NCBI RefSeq assembly: GCF_034479515.1
Contig: NZ_CP140152.1
Coordinates: forward strand, 3,100,001-3,164,000
Length of the DNA stretch: 64,000 nucleotides
Source of the DNA: Duganella zoogloeoides
Lineage (GTDB): Bacteria; Pseudomonadota; Gammaproteobacteria; Burkholderiales; Burkholderiaceae_D
Direction of reading: 5' to 3'
In this document: positions 44,084-52,688 of the stretch, piece by piece
How the letters are laid out: the number at the start of each line of letters is the position of its first letter
Numbering within the stretch: the first letter of the stretch is position 1
The notes under the pieces: generated by a model
Databases searched by the model: none
What the model was told of the DNA's origin: nothing
What the model saw: only the letters and a program-made list of their open reading frames with translations
Translations under genes and position numbers: made by a program

Positions 44084-45162
44084 CGGGCGCTCCCGTTCTG
44101 GTTGACCGGATAGGCGGACTTGCCTTCGGAGATTTCGCGTTCGCGGCGGTTGAACGATACCGAGTACGCGGCCGAGCGGGCGCGCAATACCGGATCGTCG
44201 CTGCCGGCGATGCCGTTCGGCACGATCAGCGGGTCGAAATTGAGGTCGCGGCAAGGGCCGGTCGCTTGCGGTTCGGCATGCTTGATGGCGAGCGTGCCGA
44301 TGGTGGCTTCGGGCCGCGTGTCGGGCCAGGCCTTGGACGGGTCGGTGATCGGGTCGCCGGGCGCAGCGATTTGCACCACCAGGTCCCACAGCAGCGGGCC
44401 AGCGGCCAGGCGGCGGTCCAGGTCGGCGATCAGGAAGTCGGGATCGGCTGCTTTCAGCTGTTCTGGCGTGAGCGCGACGAACGGCAGGCGTGGGCGCATC
44501 GACCAGCGTACCATGCGGTCTGCTCCTTGTGCATCGGTCAGGCGGAAGGCGTTGACACCGTTGAAGCGGGTGTTACCCAGGCTGTCGGACTTGGGCGCGG
44601 TCTTGGCCCAGGCCTGGAAGGCGGCGATCTCCGGGTTGGCGGCCAGCACGGCCTTCATCTTTTCCGGGTCGGGCTTGCCGGTAGCCGGATCGGGCTTGCC
44701 GGCTTCGTTCATGGCCTGGAAGGCCTGCGGCGTGGACGCGGCAAAGAACGGGAAACTGTTCATGGCAATGCGCCATTCCTGGCCGTCATCGGTTTTCAGT
44801 TGCACGGCCATGCCGCGCACCGGCGACGCGCCATCGGGCGCATACGGGTTGTTGGACGCAGCCGAAAAGCGGCCGATGACATCGATCGAAGGCTGCGCAA
44901 ACGCCCGGGCCTTCGACAGCTTTGCCGCATCGGGCGCAGGCGTGAAAGTACCGGCAAAGCACACGCCCTTGCTGTGCGCGCGGCGGAAACCCGCCGCCTG
45001 TTTGCCGGACGTCTCGGCAAAGTTCATCATTTTTTGCGGCGTCAGGTCGTGGTGGCCGAACCAGCCGCCCACCCACGCAAACAGCGCGGCAAGGGCGGCA
45101 ACGATCAGGGCGATTGGTAACAGCAGCAGCGGCGAGCCGCGGCGCGAAGTGGGGTTGGGCAT
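44080..45162 (-). CDS. Catalase-related peroxidase (membrane-anchored or exported)
   Basis: 360-residue catalase-superfamily haem protein of the short SrpA-like class, with an N-terminal hydrophobic segment (LLLLPIALIVAALAALFAWV) acting as signal or anchor. Recognisable are the distal His in RRAHSKGVCFAGTF, FSAASNNPYAPDG, RGMAVQLKT and the proximal Tyr region RSAAYSVSFNRR. At this length it lacks the C-terminal parts of full catalases and such proteins act mainly as peroxidases. The paired cytochrome b561 supports a quinol-linked periplasmic peroxidase. Confidence 0.9.
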   Translation of the reverse strand: MPNPTSRRGSPLLLLPIALIVAALAALFAWVGGWFGHHDLTPQKMMNFAETSGKQAAGFRRAHSKGVCFAGTFTPAPDAAKLSKARAFAQPSIDVIGRFSAASNNPYAPDGASPVRGMAVQLKTDDGQEWRIAMNSFPFFAASTPQAFQAMNEAGKPDPATGKPDPEKMKAVLAANPEIAAFQAWAKTAPKSDSLGNTRFNGVNAFRLTDAQGADRMVRWSMRPRLPFVALTPEQLKAADPDFLIADLDRRLAAGPLLWDLVVQIAAPGDPITDPSKAWPDTRPEATIGTLAIKHAEPQATGPCRDLNFDPLIVPNGIAGSDDPVLRARSAAYSVSFNRREREISEGKSAYPVNQNGSAR

Positions 45163-45323
45163 GTCAGGCTGGCTTTCGTGGGTCGATGGCTGGCGACGGG
45201 TAACGTCGGATAGACCGCCATGATAACGGTTCCCGGCGGCCTGCGTGGTTCGGCAGGCCGCCGGCGCCGACCCGACGCCACCGCCCTGGCGCCGGTCAGG
45301 CCCGACTCTCGCCCTCTACACGA

Positions 45324-46073
45324 TCAGGCCGCGAAACCGCCATCGATCAGCAGGTCCGCGCCGGTGACAAAACCTGCTTCCGGGCCGGCCAGATAGGCCA
45401 CCATGGCGGCAACTTCGTCGGCGTGGCCGTGGCGCTGCAAGGCCATCAGTCCGTGCATGCTGGCGGCGAAATCGCCTTCGGCGGGGTTCATGTCGGTGTC
45501 GATCGGGCCGGGCGCCACGTTGTTGACGGTGATATTGCGCGGTCCGAGGTCGCGCGCCAGCCCTTTCACCAGGCCGACCAGCGCCGACTTGCTCATGGCA
45601 TAGGCGGCGCCACCGACGAACGGCATGCGCTGGGCATTGGTGCTGCCGATATTGATGACGCGACCGCCCTCTTTCATGTGCGCCACGGCTGCCTTGGTGG
45701 CCACGAACACGGCGCGGATATTGACGGCGACGGTGGCGTCGAAATCCTCCAGCGAAAACTCTTCGACCGGTCCCAGTTTCAGCACGCCGGCGCTGTTGAC
45801 CAGGATATCGAGGCGGCCGAAGCGCTCTGCCGCCTGGTCGATGGCGCGGGTGAGCGCTGCGGCGTCGCTGGCGTCGGCGTGGATGGCAAACGCGGTACCG
45901 CCCTGCGCTTCGATGTCCGCGACCAGCGCTTCGGCGGCGCTGGCCGAAGCGCCGTAGCCGATCGCCACTTTGGCGCCGTCACGGGCCAGGCGGCGGGCAG
46001 TGGCAGCGCCGATACCGCGCGAACCGCCGTTGATGAAAGCTGCTTTGCCGCTGAGGTGAAGGTTCGAGTTCAT
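45324..46073 (-). CDS. SDR-family oxidoreductase
   Basis: 249-residue short-chain dehydrogenase/reductase with cofactor motif NGGSRGIGAATA, NSAGV, and catalytic Ser/Tyr/Lys in GSTNAQR and AYAMSKSAL. Typical of 3-oxoacyl-ACP-reductase-like SDRs with NADP(H) preference, but the substrate is unknown. The ATG at 46073 has GAAAGGA at good spacing; a second ATG two codons upstream is nearly equivalent. Divergent from the LysR gene, which may control it. Confidence 0.88.
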   Translation of the reverse strand: MNSNLHLSGKAAFINGGSRGIGAATARRLARDGAKVAIGYGASASAAEALVADIEAQGGTAFAIHADASDAAALTRAIDQAAERFGRLDILVNSAGVLKLGPVEEFSLEDFDATVAVNIRAVFVATKAAVAHMKEGGRVINIGSTNAQRMPFVGGAAYAMSKSALVGLVKGLARDLGPRNITVNNVAPGPIDTDMNPAEGDFAASMHGLMALQRHGHADEVAAMVAYLAGPEAGFVTGADLLIDGGFAA

Positions 46074-46172
46074 GATCATTTCCTTTCGTGGGGTGAGTTG
46101 ATGGATCCAGTATGGAGCGGAGAATTGATTGCGTATAGCCGGTAATTAGCATGTACACTTTCAACCATTGGT

Positions 46173-46192
46173 ATCAAATGGAATCAAATGGA
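46173..46192. repeat. Tandem ATCAAATGGA repeat before the LysR gene
   Basis: Two exact adjacent copies of a 10-bp unit (46173-46182 and 46183-46192) end 5 bp before the LysR ATG. An upstream CCATT (46165-46169) can pair with AATGG. Helical-phase spacing suggests an operator for the regulator itself, overlapping its translation start. Confidence 0.45.
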
Positions 46193-46197
46193 CGCCC

Positions 46198-47133
46198 ATG
46201 CTCACCGAACTCAGTAGCTATCTCGACGCCTTCATTGCCGCCGCCAGCGAGGGCAGCTTTTCTGCCGCCGCCCGCAAGCTGGGGCAGACTCCGGCCGCAG
46301 TCAGCAAAAGCGTGGCGCGCCTGGAGAGCCAGCTAGGCGTGCGGCTGTTCCAGCGCAGCACGCGCAGCCTGGCGCTGACGACCGACGGCGACCGCCTGTA
46401 CGCGCAGGTGCGCCTGCCGTGGACCGAGATCGGCGACGCCCTGACGGCACTGCGCCAGGGCGCCGGCAAGCCGGCAGGCACGCTCAAAGTGTCGATGGCG
46501 CACACGGTGGGCCGCAACTACCTGCTGCCGTTGCTCGACGATTTTATCGAGCGCTACCCGGACGTGGTCCTCGACCTGCATTTCGATAACCGCCAAGTGG
46601 ATTTGATCGCGCAGGGATACGACGTGGGCATCGGCGGCGGCATCGAACTGACCGAAGGGCTGATCGCGCGCGAACTGTCGCGCGTGCACATCGTGCTGGC
46701 CGCCGCGCCTGCCTATCTCGAGCGCCATGCCGCGCCGGCCACACCGGCCGACCTGGCCCGCCATCGCGGGCTGCTGCGCCGCTCGCTGGCCACCGGCCGG
46801 CTGCAACCGTGGACGCTGAAGAACCGGGCCGGCGACGAACTGGTCGCCACCATCCGGCCGGTGGCCGTGTTCGACGACCCGGAAGCGATGACCAGTGCGG
46901 CAGCGCGCGGACTCGGTATCGCCCTGCTGCCGCTGCCGCACGCCCTGCCCTGCCTCGATAGCGGCGAGCTGGTCCGGCTACTGCCGGACTGGTATGCCGA
47001 GACGCGCCCGCTGACGATCTATTACTCGAGCCGCAAGCTGGTGCCGGCCAAGGTGCGCGTCTTCGTGGAACATGTCGTTGAAAGGTTCCGGGCCAGCGGC
47101 CATGCGGCGCGCTTTGGCCAGGAACCTGGCTAA
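46198..47133 (+). CDS. LysR-family transcriptional regulator
   Basis: 311-residue LysR regulator. The N-terminal winged helix reads AAASEGSFSAAARKLGQTPA and SKSVARLESQLGVRLFQRST, followed by a periplasmic-binding-like effector domain (DLHFDNRQVDLIAQGYDVGI). The chosen ATG at 46198 is the usual LysR start (MLTELSSYLDAF); upstream in-frame codons fall in the tandem repeat. It is divergent from the SDR gene across 124 bp, the classical arrangement for a LysR regulator and its target. Confidence 0.9.
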   Translation: MLTELSSYLDAFIAAASEGSFSAAARKLGQTPAAVSKSVARLESQLGVRLFQRSTRSLALTTDGDRLYAQVRLPWTEIGDALTALRQGAGKPAGTLKVSMAHTVGRNYLLPLLDDFIERYPDVVLDLHFDNRQVDLIAQGYDVGIGGGIELTEGLIARELSRVHIVLAAAPAYLERHAAPATPADLARHRGLLRRSLATGRLQPWTLKNRAGDELVATIRPVAVFDDPEAMTSAAARGLGIALLPLPHALPCLDSGELVRLLPDWYAETRPLTIYYSSRKLVPAKVRVFVEHVVERFRASGHAARFGQEPG

Positions 47134-47141
47134 CCGCCAGG

Positions 47142-47290
47142 TCAGCGCGGCCGCAATGCAGCGACGATGGCTTCGCCCAGCGCAGTCGCCGAGCAATGAG
47201 CTCGGCGTTATCGATGAAATCCCACATCGGACCGTGGCCGCCCACCAGCAGCACCGCCGCATAGCGGGCGGTATCGGCTTCCGACAGCTA
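47142..47290 (-). pseudogene. Fused gene remnants: dehydrogenase C-terminus and DJ-1/PfpI fragment
   Basis: Read on the minus strand, 47290-47200 encodes SEADTARYAAVLLVGGHG and then PMWDFIDNAEL, the core of a DJ-1/PfpI (Hsp31-like) protein without start or catalytic half. Right after, in another frame, 47195-47142 reads CSATALGEAIVAALRPR then stop, resembling the tail of an isopropylmalate/tartrate dehydrogenase. The two pieces abut, as if a deletion joined unrelated genes. No complete gene remains. Confidence 0.55.
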
Positions 47291-47315
47291 GATCGACTGA
47301 CATTGAACAGGACAT

Positions 47316-47463
47316 GATCGCGGTGCGGCCGTCGAAACCGTTCCAATGGGCGGTGTTCGGTTCACCGGCCTATTTCGCAGAACACGGCACACCGGCAACG
47401 ACCAGCGACTTGCTGCGCCATGCCTGCATCGGTTTCCGGCGCATTCGTAAACGCTGTGCGTGA
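47316..47463 (+). pseudogene. LysR effector-domain remnant
   Basis: The plus strand encodes DMIAVRPSKPFQWAVFGSPA followed by YFAEHGTPATTSDLLRHACI, a typical middle segment of a GcvA-like LysR effector domain, and then runs into a stop. Neither the DNA-binding domain nor the C-terminal half is present. It is distinct from the intact LysR gene at 46198. Confidence 0.6.
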
Positions 47464-47631
47464 GTACAATCCCCTCCCCATTCCGTCCCGGGCCGCCGCA
47501 TACTTCAATGGTCCCTCTCACGTCTAGCACGATCAGTGCCTGGTTCAGCAACTTACGATTGACGCACTTCGTGGCCGCCAGATCGCGCGCCGACCAATAT
47601 AGAACGGTGCGATCGCGCAGTACTGCCTTCC

Positions 47632-47674
47632 TTACGAATATTTTCGTAAAAACTTGTGCGCGTACGAAGTTCGT
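47632..47674. promoter_or_regulatory. Operator palindromes of the toxin-antitoxin-like module
   Basis: A perfect 7-bp inverted repeat TTACGAA-TATT-TTCGTAA (47632-47649) is followed by ACGAA-G-TTCGT (47664-47674). They share the ACGAA/TTCGT core, 28-29 bp centre to centre, and bracket the candidate -35 box. This layout fits autoregulation by an antitoxin. Confidence 0.6.
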
Positions 47675-47682
47675 CGTATGAT
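47654..47682 (+). promoter_or_regulatory. Candidate sigma-70 promoter of the toxin-antitoxin-like module
   Basis: TTGTGC (47654-47659) and TATGAT (47677-47682) are separated by exactly 17 bp, with an operator palindrome inside the spacer. The start site would lie only a few bases before the toxin ATG at 47695, so the toxin message would be nearly leaderless or another promoter is also used. Confidence 0.5.
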
Positions 47683-47694
47683 CGGAAGTCAGAG

Positions 47695-47978
47695 ATGGGA
47701 TATAGAGAGGCAAAAAGGAAAGTTTTGGATGCGCTTGCCCGACGCCAGTTTCTCACGAAGTGCGTGGTGACAGCAGCGTCAAGAATTTATTGCACATTGT
47801 TGAAGTCACGCCGGAGCAAGTCATTTCAATTATCAAATCCGGCGGCGGGAATGATCATGCCAGCAGCCCTCATCATTCGATAGCCGGCATCGAGGTACAC
47901 GTGATCCGGTGCAGGCAATGCTCTATCAAGTTTTATTTCGTTGATCCGGACACCGTTTTTATCAGCGTGCACCAGTGA
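47695..47978 (+). pseudogene. Frameshifted small toxin-like gene
   Basis: Reading starts MGYREAKRKVLDALARRQF (ATG 47695, GGAAG 6 bp upstream) and continues after a one-base shift near 47749-47753 as HEVRGDSSVKNLLHIVEVTP ... SPHHSIAGIEVHVI ... IKFYFVDPDTVFISVHQ. Restoring one base gives a single 94-residue protein. Neither half looks complete alone. It lies 7 bp before a zinc-finger protein gene resembling an antitoxin, and behind palindromic operators, so a type II toxin is likely. The family is not one I can name firmly. The shift may be a real inactivating deletion, a sequencing error, or recoding. Confidence 0.55.
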
Positions 47979-47985
47979 GAAAGCC

Positions 47986-48600
47986 ATGAAACTTTTACAT
48001 GCCGGCGACAAGAGCAAGGCAATTTGCTATCACTGCAATGCGCTGGTTCACACCACGTATCAGCGGCGAGACATTCCTTTCAGTGATGGCGTAGGCATTG
48101 CCACCGATATTCTGGCAGGTGTTTGCGACGTCTGTGATCGTGTCGTTTCCACGCCGGCGCAATCGACGCCCGCCATCAAGGCGAGCCGCGATAAGGCGAT
48201 GGTGCCGGTTGAAGCCCAGCTGCCGGCGATCTATATGGATGCGCTGGATTTGGCATGCTACCGCATTGATTCAAGCGTCAGCTCCGATTTCAGAAAACGC
48301 TTGTTGATGTATTACGTCGGCAAGTCGAGCAAGAGCTCAGCGTGGTCCGATCGGCTGGTGGCGGCATTGAAGAATAAAGTCGAGTTCGAGTTGCCGGCGG
48401 AGTCTGCCCGCAAACGTTTGTCGATCAAGGTGTCAAAACCTATGGCGGACGAGATTGCTGCGGTCATGGCGGTCACCAAATTGAGCAAAACAGATTTGAT
48501 GAAATCCATCGTATTGCAAATCAACGAGGACATTATCAAGCCCAAGATGCCGAAAAATTTTGAAGAACTCCGGACTTTGGCATTGATTGCAAATTGCTGA
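47986..48600 (+). CDS. MqsA/YgiT-like zinc-finger antitoxin candidate
   Basis: 204-residue cytoplasmic protein. The N-terminus has two Cys pairs, ICYHC (about residues 14-18) and VCDVC (about 50-54), with RDIPF between, as in the zinc domain of MqsA/YgiT antitoxins. The C-terminal 70 residues (RKRLSIKVSKPMADEIAAVM ... LSKTDLMKSIVLQINEDII) look like a ribbon-helix-helix or related DNA-binding unit instead of MqsA's HTH. The middle holds an uncharacterised helical region. It follows the toxin-like frame by 7 bp with GAGAAAG as ribosome site. GC content is clearly lower than that of neighbouring genes, suggesting transfer. Confidence 0.6.
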   Translation: MKLLHAGDKSKAICYHCNALVHTTYQRRDIPFSDGVGIATDILAGVCDVCDRVVSTPAQSTPAIKASRDKAMVPVEAQLPAIYMDALDLACYRIDSSVSSDFRKRLLMYYVGKSSKSSAWSDRLVAALKNKVEFELPAESARKRLSIKVSKPMADEIAAVMAVTKLSKTDLMKSIVLQINEDIIKPKMPKNFEELRTLALIANC

Positions 48601-48697
48601 TACGCGAGAACACCAAACCGCGCATCAGTCATGGCGCCTCATCCACCGGCGCCTCGGCGTGCAGCAGGCCGTCGGGCCTGTCGCGAATTCACGTCAT

Positions 48698-49612
48698 TCA
48701 CGCCATCCACAGCAAAAACTGCCCGGACAGCGGCAATGTCACCGCCGCCACCAGCGTCTGCAACGTGATCAGCGCCGCCATCAGGCGGGTGTCGCCGCCC
48801 ATTTGCCGGGCCATGATGTAAGCATTGGGGGCGGTCGGCAGCGCACAGTAGAAACAGGCCGCCAGCGCCACCGGGGCCGATACCGCCAACAGCACGCAGA
48901 CCTTGGCCGCCAGCAGCGGCAGCACCAGCAGCTTCAGCACCGACGTCAGGCCCAGGGCCAGCGGCCGCAGTCCCTGCATTGAAAACACCAGCCCGCTGCC
49001 GACGCATACCAGGCCCAGGCACAGCGCCGCCTTGCCGAGGATATCCAGCGTATTGAACAGCGGCGCCGGCAATGGCAGGCCCGCCACGCTCCAGATCACG
49101 CCGGCCAGCGTGGACAGGATGATGGGATTGGTCGCCAGGTTGCGGGCGATCCGCCCCGGGTGCGTGGGCATGCCGCTCCACCACGACAGGGCGATCACCG
49201 AGATGACATTGACCACCGGCAGGCACAGCGCCAGCGACAGCATCACCAGCGCCGCCGTCTGCGGCGTGAACAGCAGCGTCGAGACGGCGATGCCGAAATA
49301 GGTGTTGGGCCGTACCGCGCCCTGCACCACCGACGAGCGCGCCGCATCGGGCAAGGCGCGGGCCGGCAACAACATCAGCAACGCCACCACCGTGATCAGC
49401 AGGGTCGGCAGCACCGTCGCCATGGCCAGCTCGCCGACCTGCGCCGACGCGAAGCTGAGCCGCGCCGTCCCGGCAAACAGCAGCGCGGGAAAGCAGATGT
49501 TGTACGTGAACTTTTCAATCGACGGAAAAAACGCTTGCGGCAGCCAGCCATAGCGCCGGATCGCCACGCCCAGCGCAATGATCAGCAAGACCGGAAGAAT
49601 TGCGTTGACCAT
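48698..49612 (-). CDS. AEC-family membrane transporter
   Basis: 304-residue integral membrane protein of the auxin efflux carrier family with about ten helices (NAILPVLLIIALGVAIRRYG at the start, NPIILSTLAGVIWSVAGLPL in the middle, ALPTAPNAYIMARQMGGD in the conserved second half). It probably moves a small carboxylate or amino-acid-like compound. The ATG at 49612 lies 2 bp after the dioxygenase stop, so the two genes form an operon, and the transporter may carry the dioxygenase's substrate or product. Confidence 0.87.
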   Translation of the reverse strand: MVNAILPVLLIIALGVAIRRYGWLPQAFFPSIEKFTYNICFPALLFAGTARLSFASAQVGELAMATVLPTLLITVVALLMLLPARALPDAARSSVVQGAVRPNTYFGIAVSTLLFTPQTAALVMLSLALCLPVVNVISVIALSWWSGMPTHPGRIARNLATNPIILSTLAGVIWSVAGLPLPAPLFNTLDILGKAALCLGLVCVGSGLVFSMQGLRPLALGLTSVLKLLVLPLLAAKVCVLLAVSAPVALAACFYCALPTAPNAYIMARQMGGDTRLMAALITLQTLVAAVTLPLSGQFLLWMA

Positions 49613-49614
49613 GC

Positions 49615-50601
49615 TCAGTCCGCCGAAATGCCCGATGGCCCGATGCGTTCCGCATTGGGGGTATCGGCGATGCGGATGCGGATCAGGTGACGGGCCGGGT
49701 CGGTGTAATCGGCGCGGCCATGCAGCGAACGGCGATTGTTTGCCCACAACAGGGTGTCATCGGGCAGTTGCTGGGAAAAGCGCGGCGCCCGCTGTTCGAT
49801 GACTTCGTGCAGCAGCTCCAGCGCTGACCGCACGGCCGGCGTATCGAGCGTCGGCCGCGCCGCCAGCCCCTTGAGCAACGAATCGTAACGCCAGCGCATG
49901 GTCAGCTGCGCGCCGTGCCGTTCGAAGACCGGCGCCATCTCGATTTCCACCTGCTCGTCGCTGGCCGCGTACACCGACGGCACGCGAAATGGCAGCGGCG
50001 TCTCGAACAGCAGCGCACACGCGGCGCGGCCGGCTTCGGTACGCTGCAGTTCGGCATAAATATCATCGACGCCGATCAGCAAGGATGCGCCGCCACCGCA
50101 ACGCGCCGCCGTCACCACGTACAGCAGGAACTGTTCTTCCGGCATCGGATAAAACGACGAATCCGTATGCATGTCGGCACTGCCCACCCGTTCGGAGAAG
50201 GTCACGAAGCTGCTTTTCTGCGCGCTGCCGGGCCGGGCGCGGATGTCCCACGCCACGCGCTGGGTACGCTGGTCGGTCGAGGTCGGAAAACCAAGGCTCA
50301 GCGCAATCGCATACAGCACGGCGTTGCGCGGCGCTTCCTCCAGGCCGGCCAGGCCCAGCCCGGTGATCGCCAGGCCACGCGCTTCGGCGCCCGCGATGTA
50401 GCGCTGCAAGCACCGCAGCGATGGCACGGCCAGCAGTTCGCGCTGCAAAGCCACTTCATCCGGGTGGGGATAGAAGCCATTACCGTTGAAGTCGCTGAAA
50501 TAGCGGCCGACCAGCGCGATGATCGCGGCCTGGTCCTGGCCCCAGTCGAAGTTGCGCTGGTTGACGAAAACCTGCGGGGATTGCTGAAGTGCTATGCCCA
50601 T
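49615..50601 (-). CDS. TauD/TfdA-like Fe(II)/2-oxoglutarate dioxygenase
   Basis: 328-residue oxygenase. The iron-binding facial triad is seen as MHTDSSF (His, Asp) and the later His in NNRRSLHGRADY, with the 2-oxoglutarate-binding Arg in LIRIRIAD. It resembles the TauD/clavaminate-synthase-like group acting on amino acids or small organic acids. The ATG at 50601 is fixed by a perfect AGGAGG (complement of 50607-50612) 5 bp upstream, ruling out the longer frame. Co-transcribed with the AEC transporter. Confidence 0.85.
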   Translation of the reverse strand: MGIALQQSPQVFVNQRNFDWGQDQAAIIALVGRYFSDFNGNGFYPHPDEVALQRELLAVPSLRCLQRYIAGAEARGLAITGLGLAGLEEAPRNAVLYAIALSLGFPTSTDQRTQRVAWDIRARPGSAQKSSFVTFSERVGSADMHTDSSFYPMPEEQFLLYVVTAARCGGGASLLIGVDDIYAELQRTEAGRAACALLFETPLPFRVPSVYAASDEQVEIEMAPVFERHGAQLTMRWRYDSLLKGLAARPTLDTPAVRSALELLHEVIEQRAPRFSQQLPDDTLLWANNRRSLHGRADYTDPARHLIRIRIADTPNAERIGPSGISAD

Positions 50602-50861
50602 CTGAACCTCCTGAAAGAAATGCCGTATGGAAATGTTCTGCAAATACTAAGACGCACGATTCCGCAATGCAACATATAAAGCTGACATCATTTTCAGGAG
50701 GTTTGTTGCTCCAGCACGGCAGAATGCGGCTGACGGGGCGATTGCCGGCATTTTTCAGCACTAAATAATCTATAAATGTTGTTTTCCAGCACAATTGTGT
50801 CTATAGGGAAACTACGTAGTGCGCACTGCAACAGATGGCAGATACGCAAACAATTCCGCTG

Positions 50862-50943
50862 TGATATTATAAGTTTCCCTTAAGAAATTCTCTCACTTTC
50901 TATCCCATCGTTCGTAATAACAAAACAGGGCGCGCTGGCGCCC
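50862..50943 (+). promoter_or_regulatory. Candidate extended -10 promoter and leader hairpin of the chemoreceptor gene
   Basis: TGATATTAT (50862-50870) matches an extended -10 element about 94 bp before the chemoreceptor ATG. Downstream in the leader, GGGCGC-GCTG-GCGCCC (50928-50943) forms a 6-bp hairpin ending 20 bp before the start. The rest of the 362-bp gap from 50602 is A/T-rich and shows no gene or clear sigma-28 promoter. Confidence 0.4.
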
Positions 50944-50963
50944 ACTGCCTGAAGGATACTTTT

Positions 50964-52628
50964 ATGACTTCGTTACGTGATTTGAAGCTGGCAACCAAGC
51001 TGGGACTGGCCTTCGCGCTGGTGCTGCTGCTGGCCGCAGCGGTCGATATCTTTGCCATCGTCAAACTGGCGCAACTGAACCGCGCCTCGACCGAATTGTC
51101 CGAGCGCTGGATGCCGGCGATGCGCGTGGTGCAGGATCTCAAGGCACAAATCGCCCGGGTGCGTACCCGCGAATTCCAGTACATCATTTCCACCGACCCG
51201 GCCGAGATGGACAAGTACGACAAGGTCATCGCGAACGACCTGGTCGATCTGCGCAAGATGCAGGATACCTACGCCAAGCTGATCTCCACGGCCGAGGAAA
51301 AAGCGCTGTACGACGAGTTCCTGTCCCTGTGGGACCGCTACATGATTGAAGACGGCAAGATCCGCGCCGCCTCGCGCGCCGCCGAAAGCGATACCGCGAA
51401 ACAGCTGCTGCGCGGCGAGTCGAACAAGCTGATCGTGGCGCTGCGCGGCCAGATCGACAAGCTGGTCAAGCTCTACGGCGACGGCGGCGATGCCGCTTCC
51501 GACCGCGCCGATGCGCTGTACGACTCCGCACGCGTCTGGATCATCACGCTGCTGATCGGCTCGATCGTGCTGGGCGCCCTGTGCGCCACCCTGATTACCC
51601 GCTGGCTGGTCAAGCGCCTCGGCGGCGAGCCCGATTACGCCGTTAAAATTGCCGGCAAGATTGCCGACGGTGACTTGACCGTTGCCATCCACACCCGCGA
51701 CGGCGACCAGGACAGCCTGCTGTTTGCCATGAAATCGATGCGCGACAGCCTCGCCGGTCTGGTGGAACAGGTACGCAGTGGTACCGACACCATCGCCACC
51801 GCATCGCAGCAGATTGCTGCCGGCAATGTGGACCTGTCGGCACGCACCGAACAGCAGGCCGCATCGCTCGAAGAAACCGCCGCATCGATGGAAGAGCTGA
51901 CCAGCACGGTCAAACAGAATTCGGCCAGCGCCAGCGAAGCCAATGAACTGGCGCTGAGCGCCTCGGCGGTCGCGCAAAAAGGCGGCGCCGTGGTGTCGCA
52001 GGTGGTGCAGACCATGGGCTCGATCAACCAGTCGTCGCGCAAGATCGTGGACATCATTGCCGTGATCGACGGCATCGCGTTCCAGACCAACATCCTGGCG
52101 CTGAATGCGGCGGTGGAAGCCGCGCGCGCCGGCGAACAGGGTCGCGGCTTTGCCGTGGTCGCCTCCGAAGTGCGCAACCTGGCACAGCGCTCGGCTGCGG
52201 CAGCCAAGGAAATCAAGGAATTGATCAGCGATTCGGTCAACCAGGTGGAAAGCGGCAGCAAGCTCGTGGAACAAGCTGGCGCCACCATGGACGACGTGGT
52301 GGTCAGCGTGCGCCGCGTGACCGACATCATGAGCGAGATCAGCGCCGCCGGTGCGGAACAGCGCGCCGGTATCGAACAGGTGAACACCGCCATCGCCGGC
52401 ATGGATGCCGTCACCCAGCAAAACGCCGCACTGGTGGAAGAAGCGACGGCAGCCTCGCAAAGCATGCAGAACCAGGCCACCGCGCTGAGCGAGCTGGTCT
52501 CGGTATTCCAGCTGGCCAGGCAAGGTGCCGGCCGCGCCGCTGCCCGCCACGACCTGCGCGTGATCAGCAACGCGGCGCGCCAGCCGGTGCCGGCGATTGC
52601 GGCTGAGCCGGTTCGTCGCCGGGCTTGA
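50964..52628 (+). CDS. Methyl-accepting chemotaxis protein
   Basis: 554-residue chemoreceptor. An N-terminal membrane helix ([20 protein letters not shown]), a four-helix-bundle ligand domain of about 150 residues (4HB_MCP type), a second membrane helix ([20 protein letters not shown]), HAMP and the long coiled-coil signalling domain follow. The hairpin tip reads [20 protein letters not shown], contacting CheA/CheW. No CheR-binding pentapeptide is at the C-terminus (ends PVRRRA). No che or fla genes are in the window, so it is an orphan receptor. Confidence 0.95.
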   Translation: MTSLRDLKLATKLGLAFALVLLLAAAVDIFAIVKLAQLNRASTELSERWMPAMRVVQDLKAQIARVRTREFQYIISTDPAEMDKYDKVIANDLVDLRKMQDTYAKLISTAEEKALYDEFLSLWDRYMIEDGKIRAASRAAESDTAKQLLRGESNKLIVALRGQIDKLVKLYGDGGDAASDRADALYDSARVWIITLLIGSIVLGALCATLITRWLVKRLGGEPDYAVKIAGKIADGDLTVAIHTRDGDQDSLLFAMKSMRDSLAGLVEQVRSGTDTIATASQQIAAGNVDLSARTEQQAASLEETAASMEELTSTVKQNSASASEANELALSASAVAQKGGAVVSQVVQTMGSINQSSRKIVDIIAVIDGIAFQTNILALNAAVEAARAGEQGRGFAVVASEVRNLAQRSAAAAKEIKELISDSVNQVESGSKLVEQAGATMDDVVVSVRRVTDIMSEISAAGAEQRAGIEQVNTAIAGMDAVTQQNAALVEEATAASQSMQNQATALSELVSVFQLARQGAGRAAARHDLRVISNAARQPVPAIAAEPVRRRA

Positions 52629-52662
52629 TATAGCGTTCGATGTAGCGTTTGATGTAGCGTTT
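52627..52662. repeat. Three tandem copies of a 12-bp repeat
   Basis: Units GATATAGCGTTC, GATGTAGCGTTT and GATGTAGCGTTT follow each other exactly, starting within the stop codon of the chemoreceptor gene. A young slippage-type expansion with no evident function. Confidence 0.8.
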
Positions 52663-52688
52663 CCTGGCGCCGGCATGGCGGACAGCGG

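Noticed and set aside
45163..45323. GC-rich imperfect hairpins after the SDR gene
   Set aside because: Only short imperfect pairings without a T-tract; expected by chance at this GC content.
47288..47713. 141-codon minus-strand open frame across the scar region
   Set aside because: Crosses the LysR remnant and the palindromic operators, has no ribosome site and no domain; the plus-strand reading is better supported.
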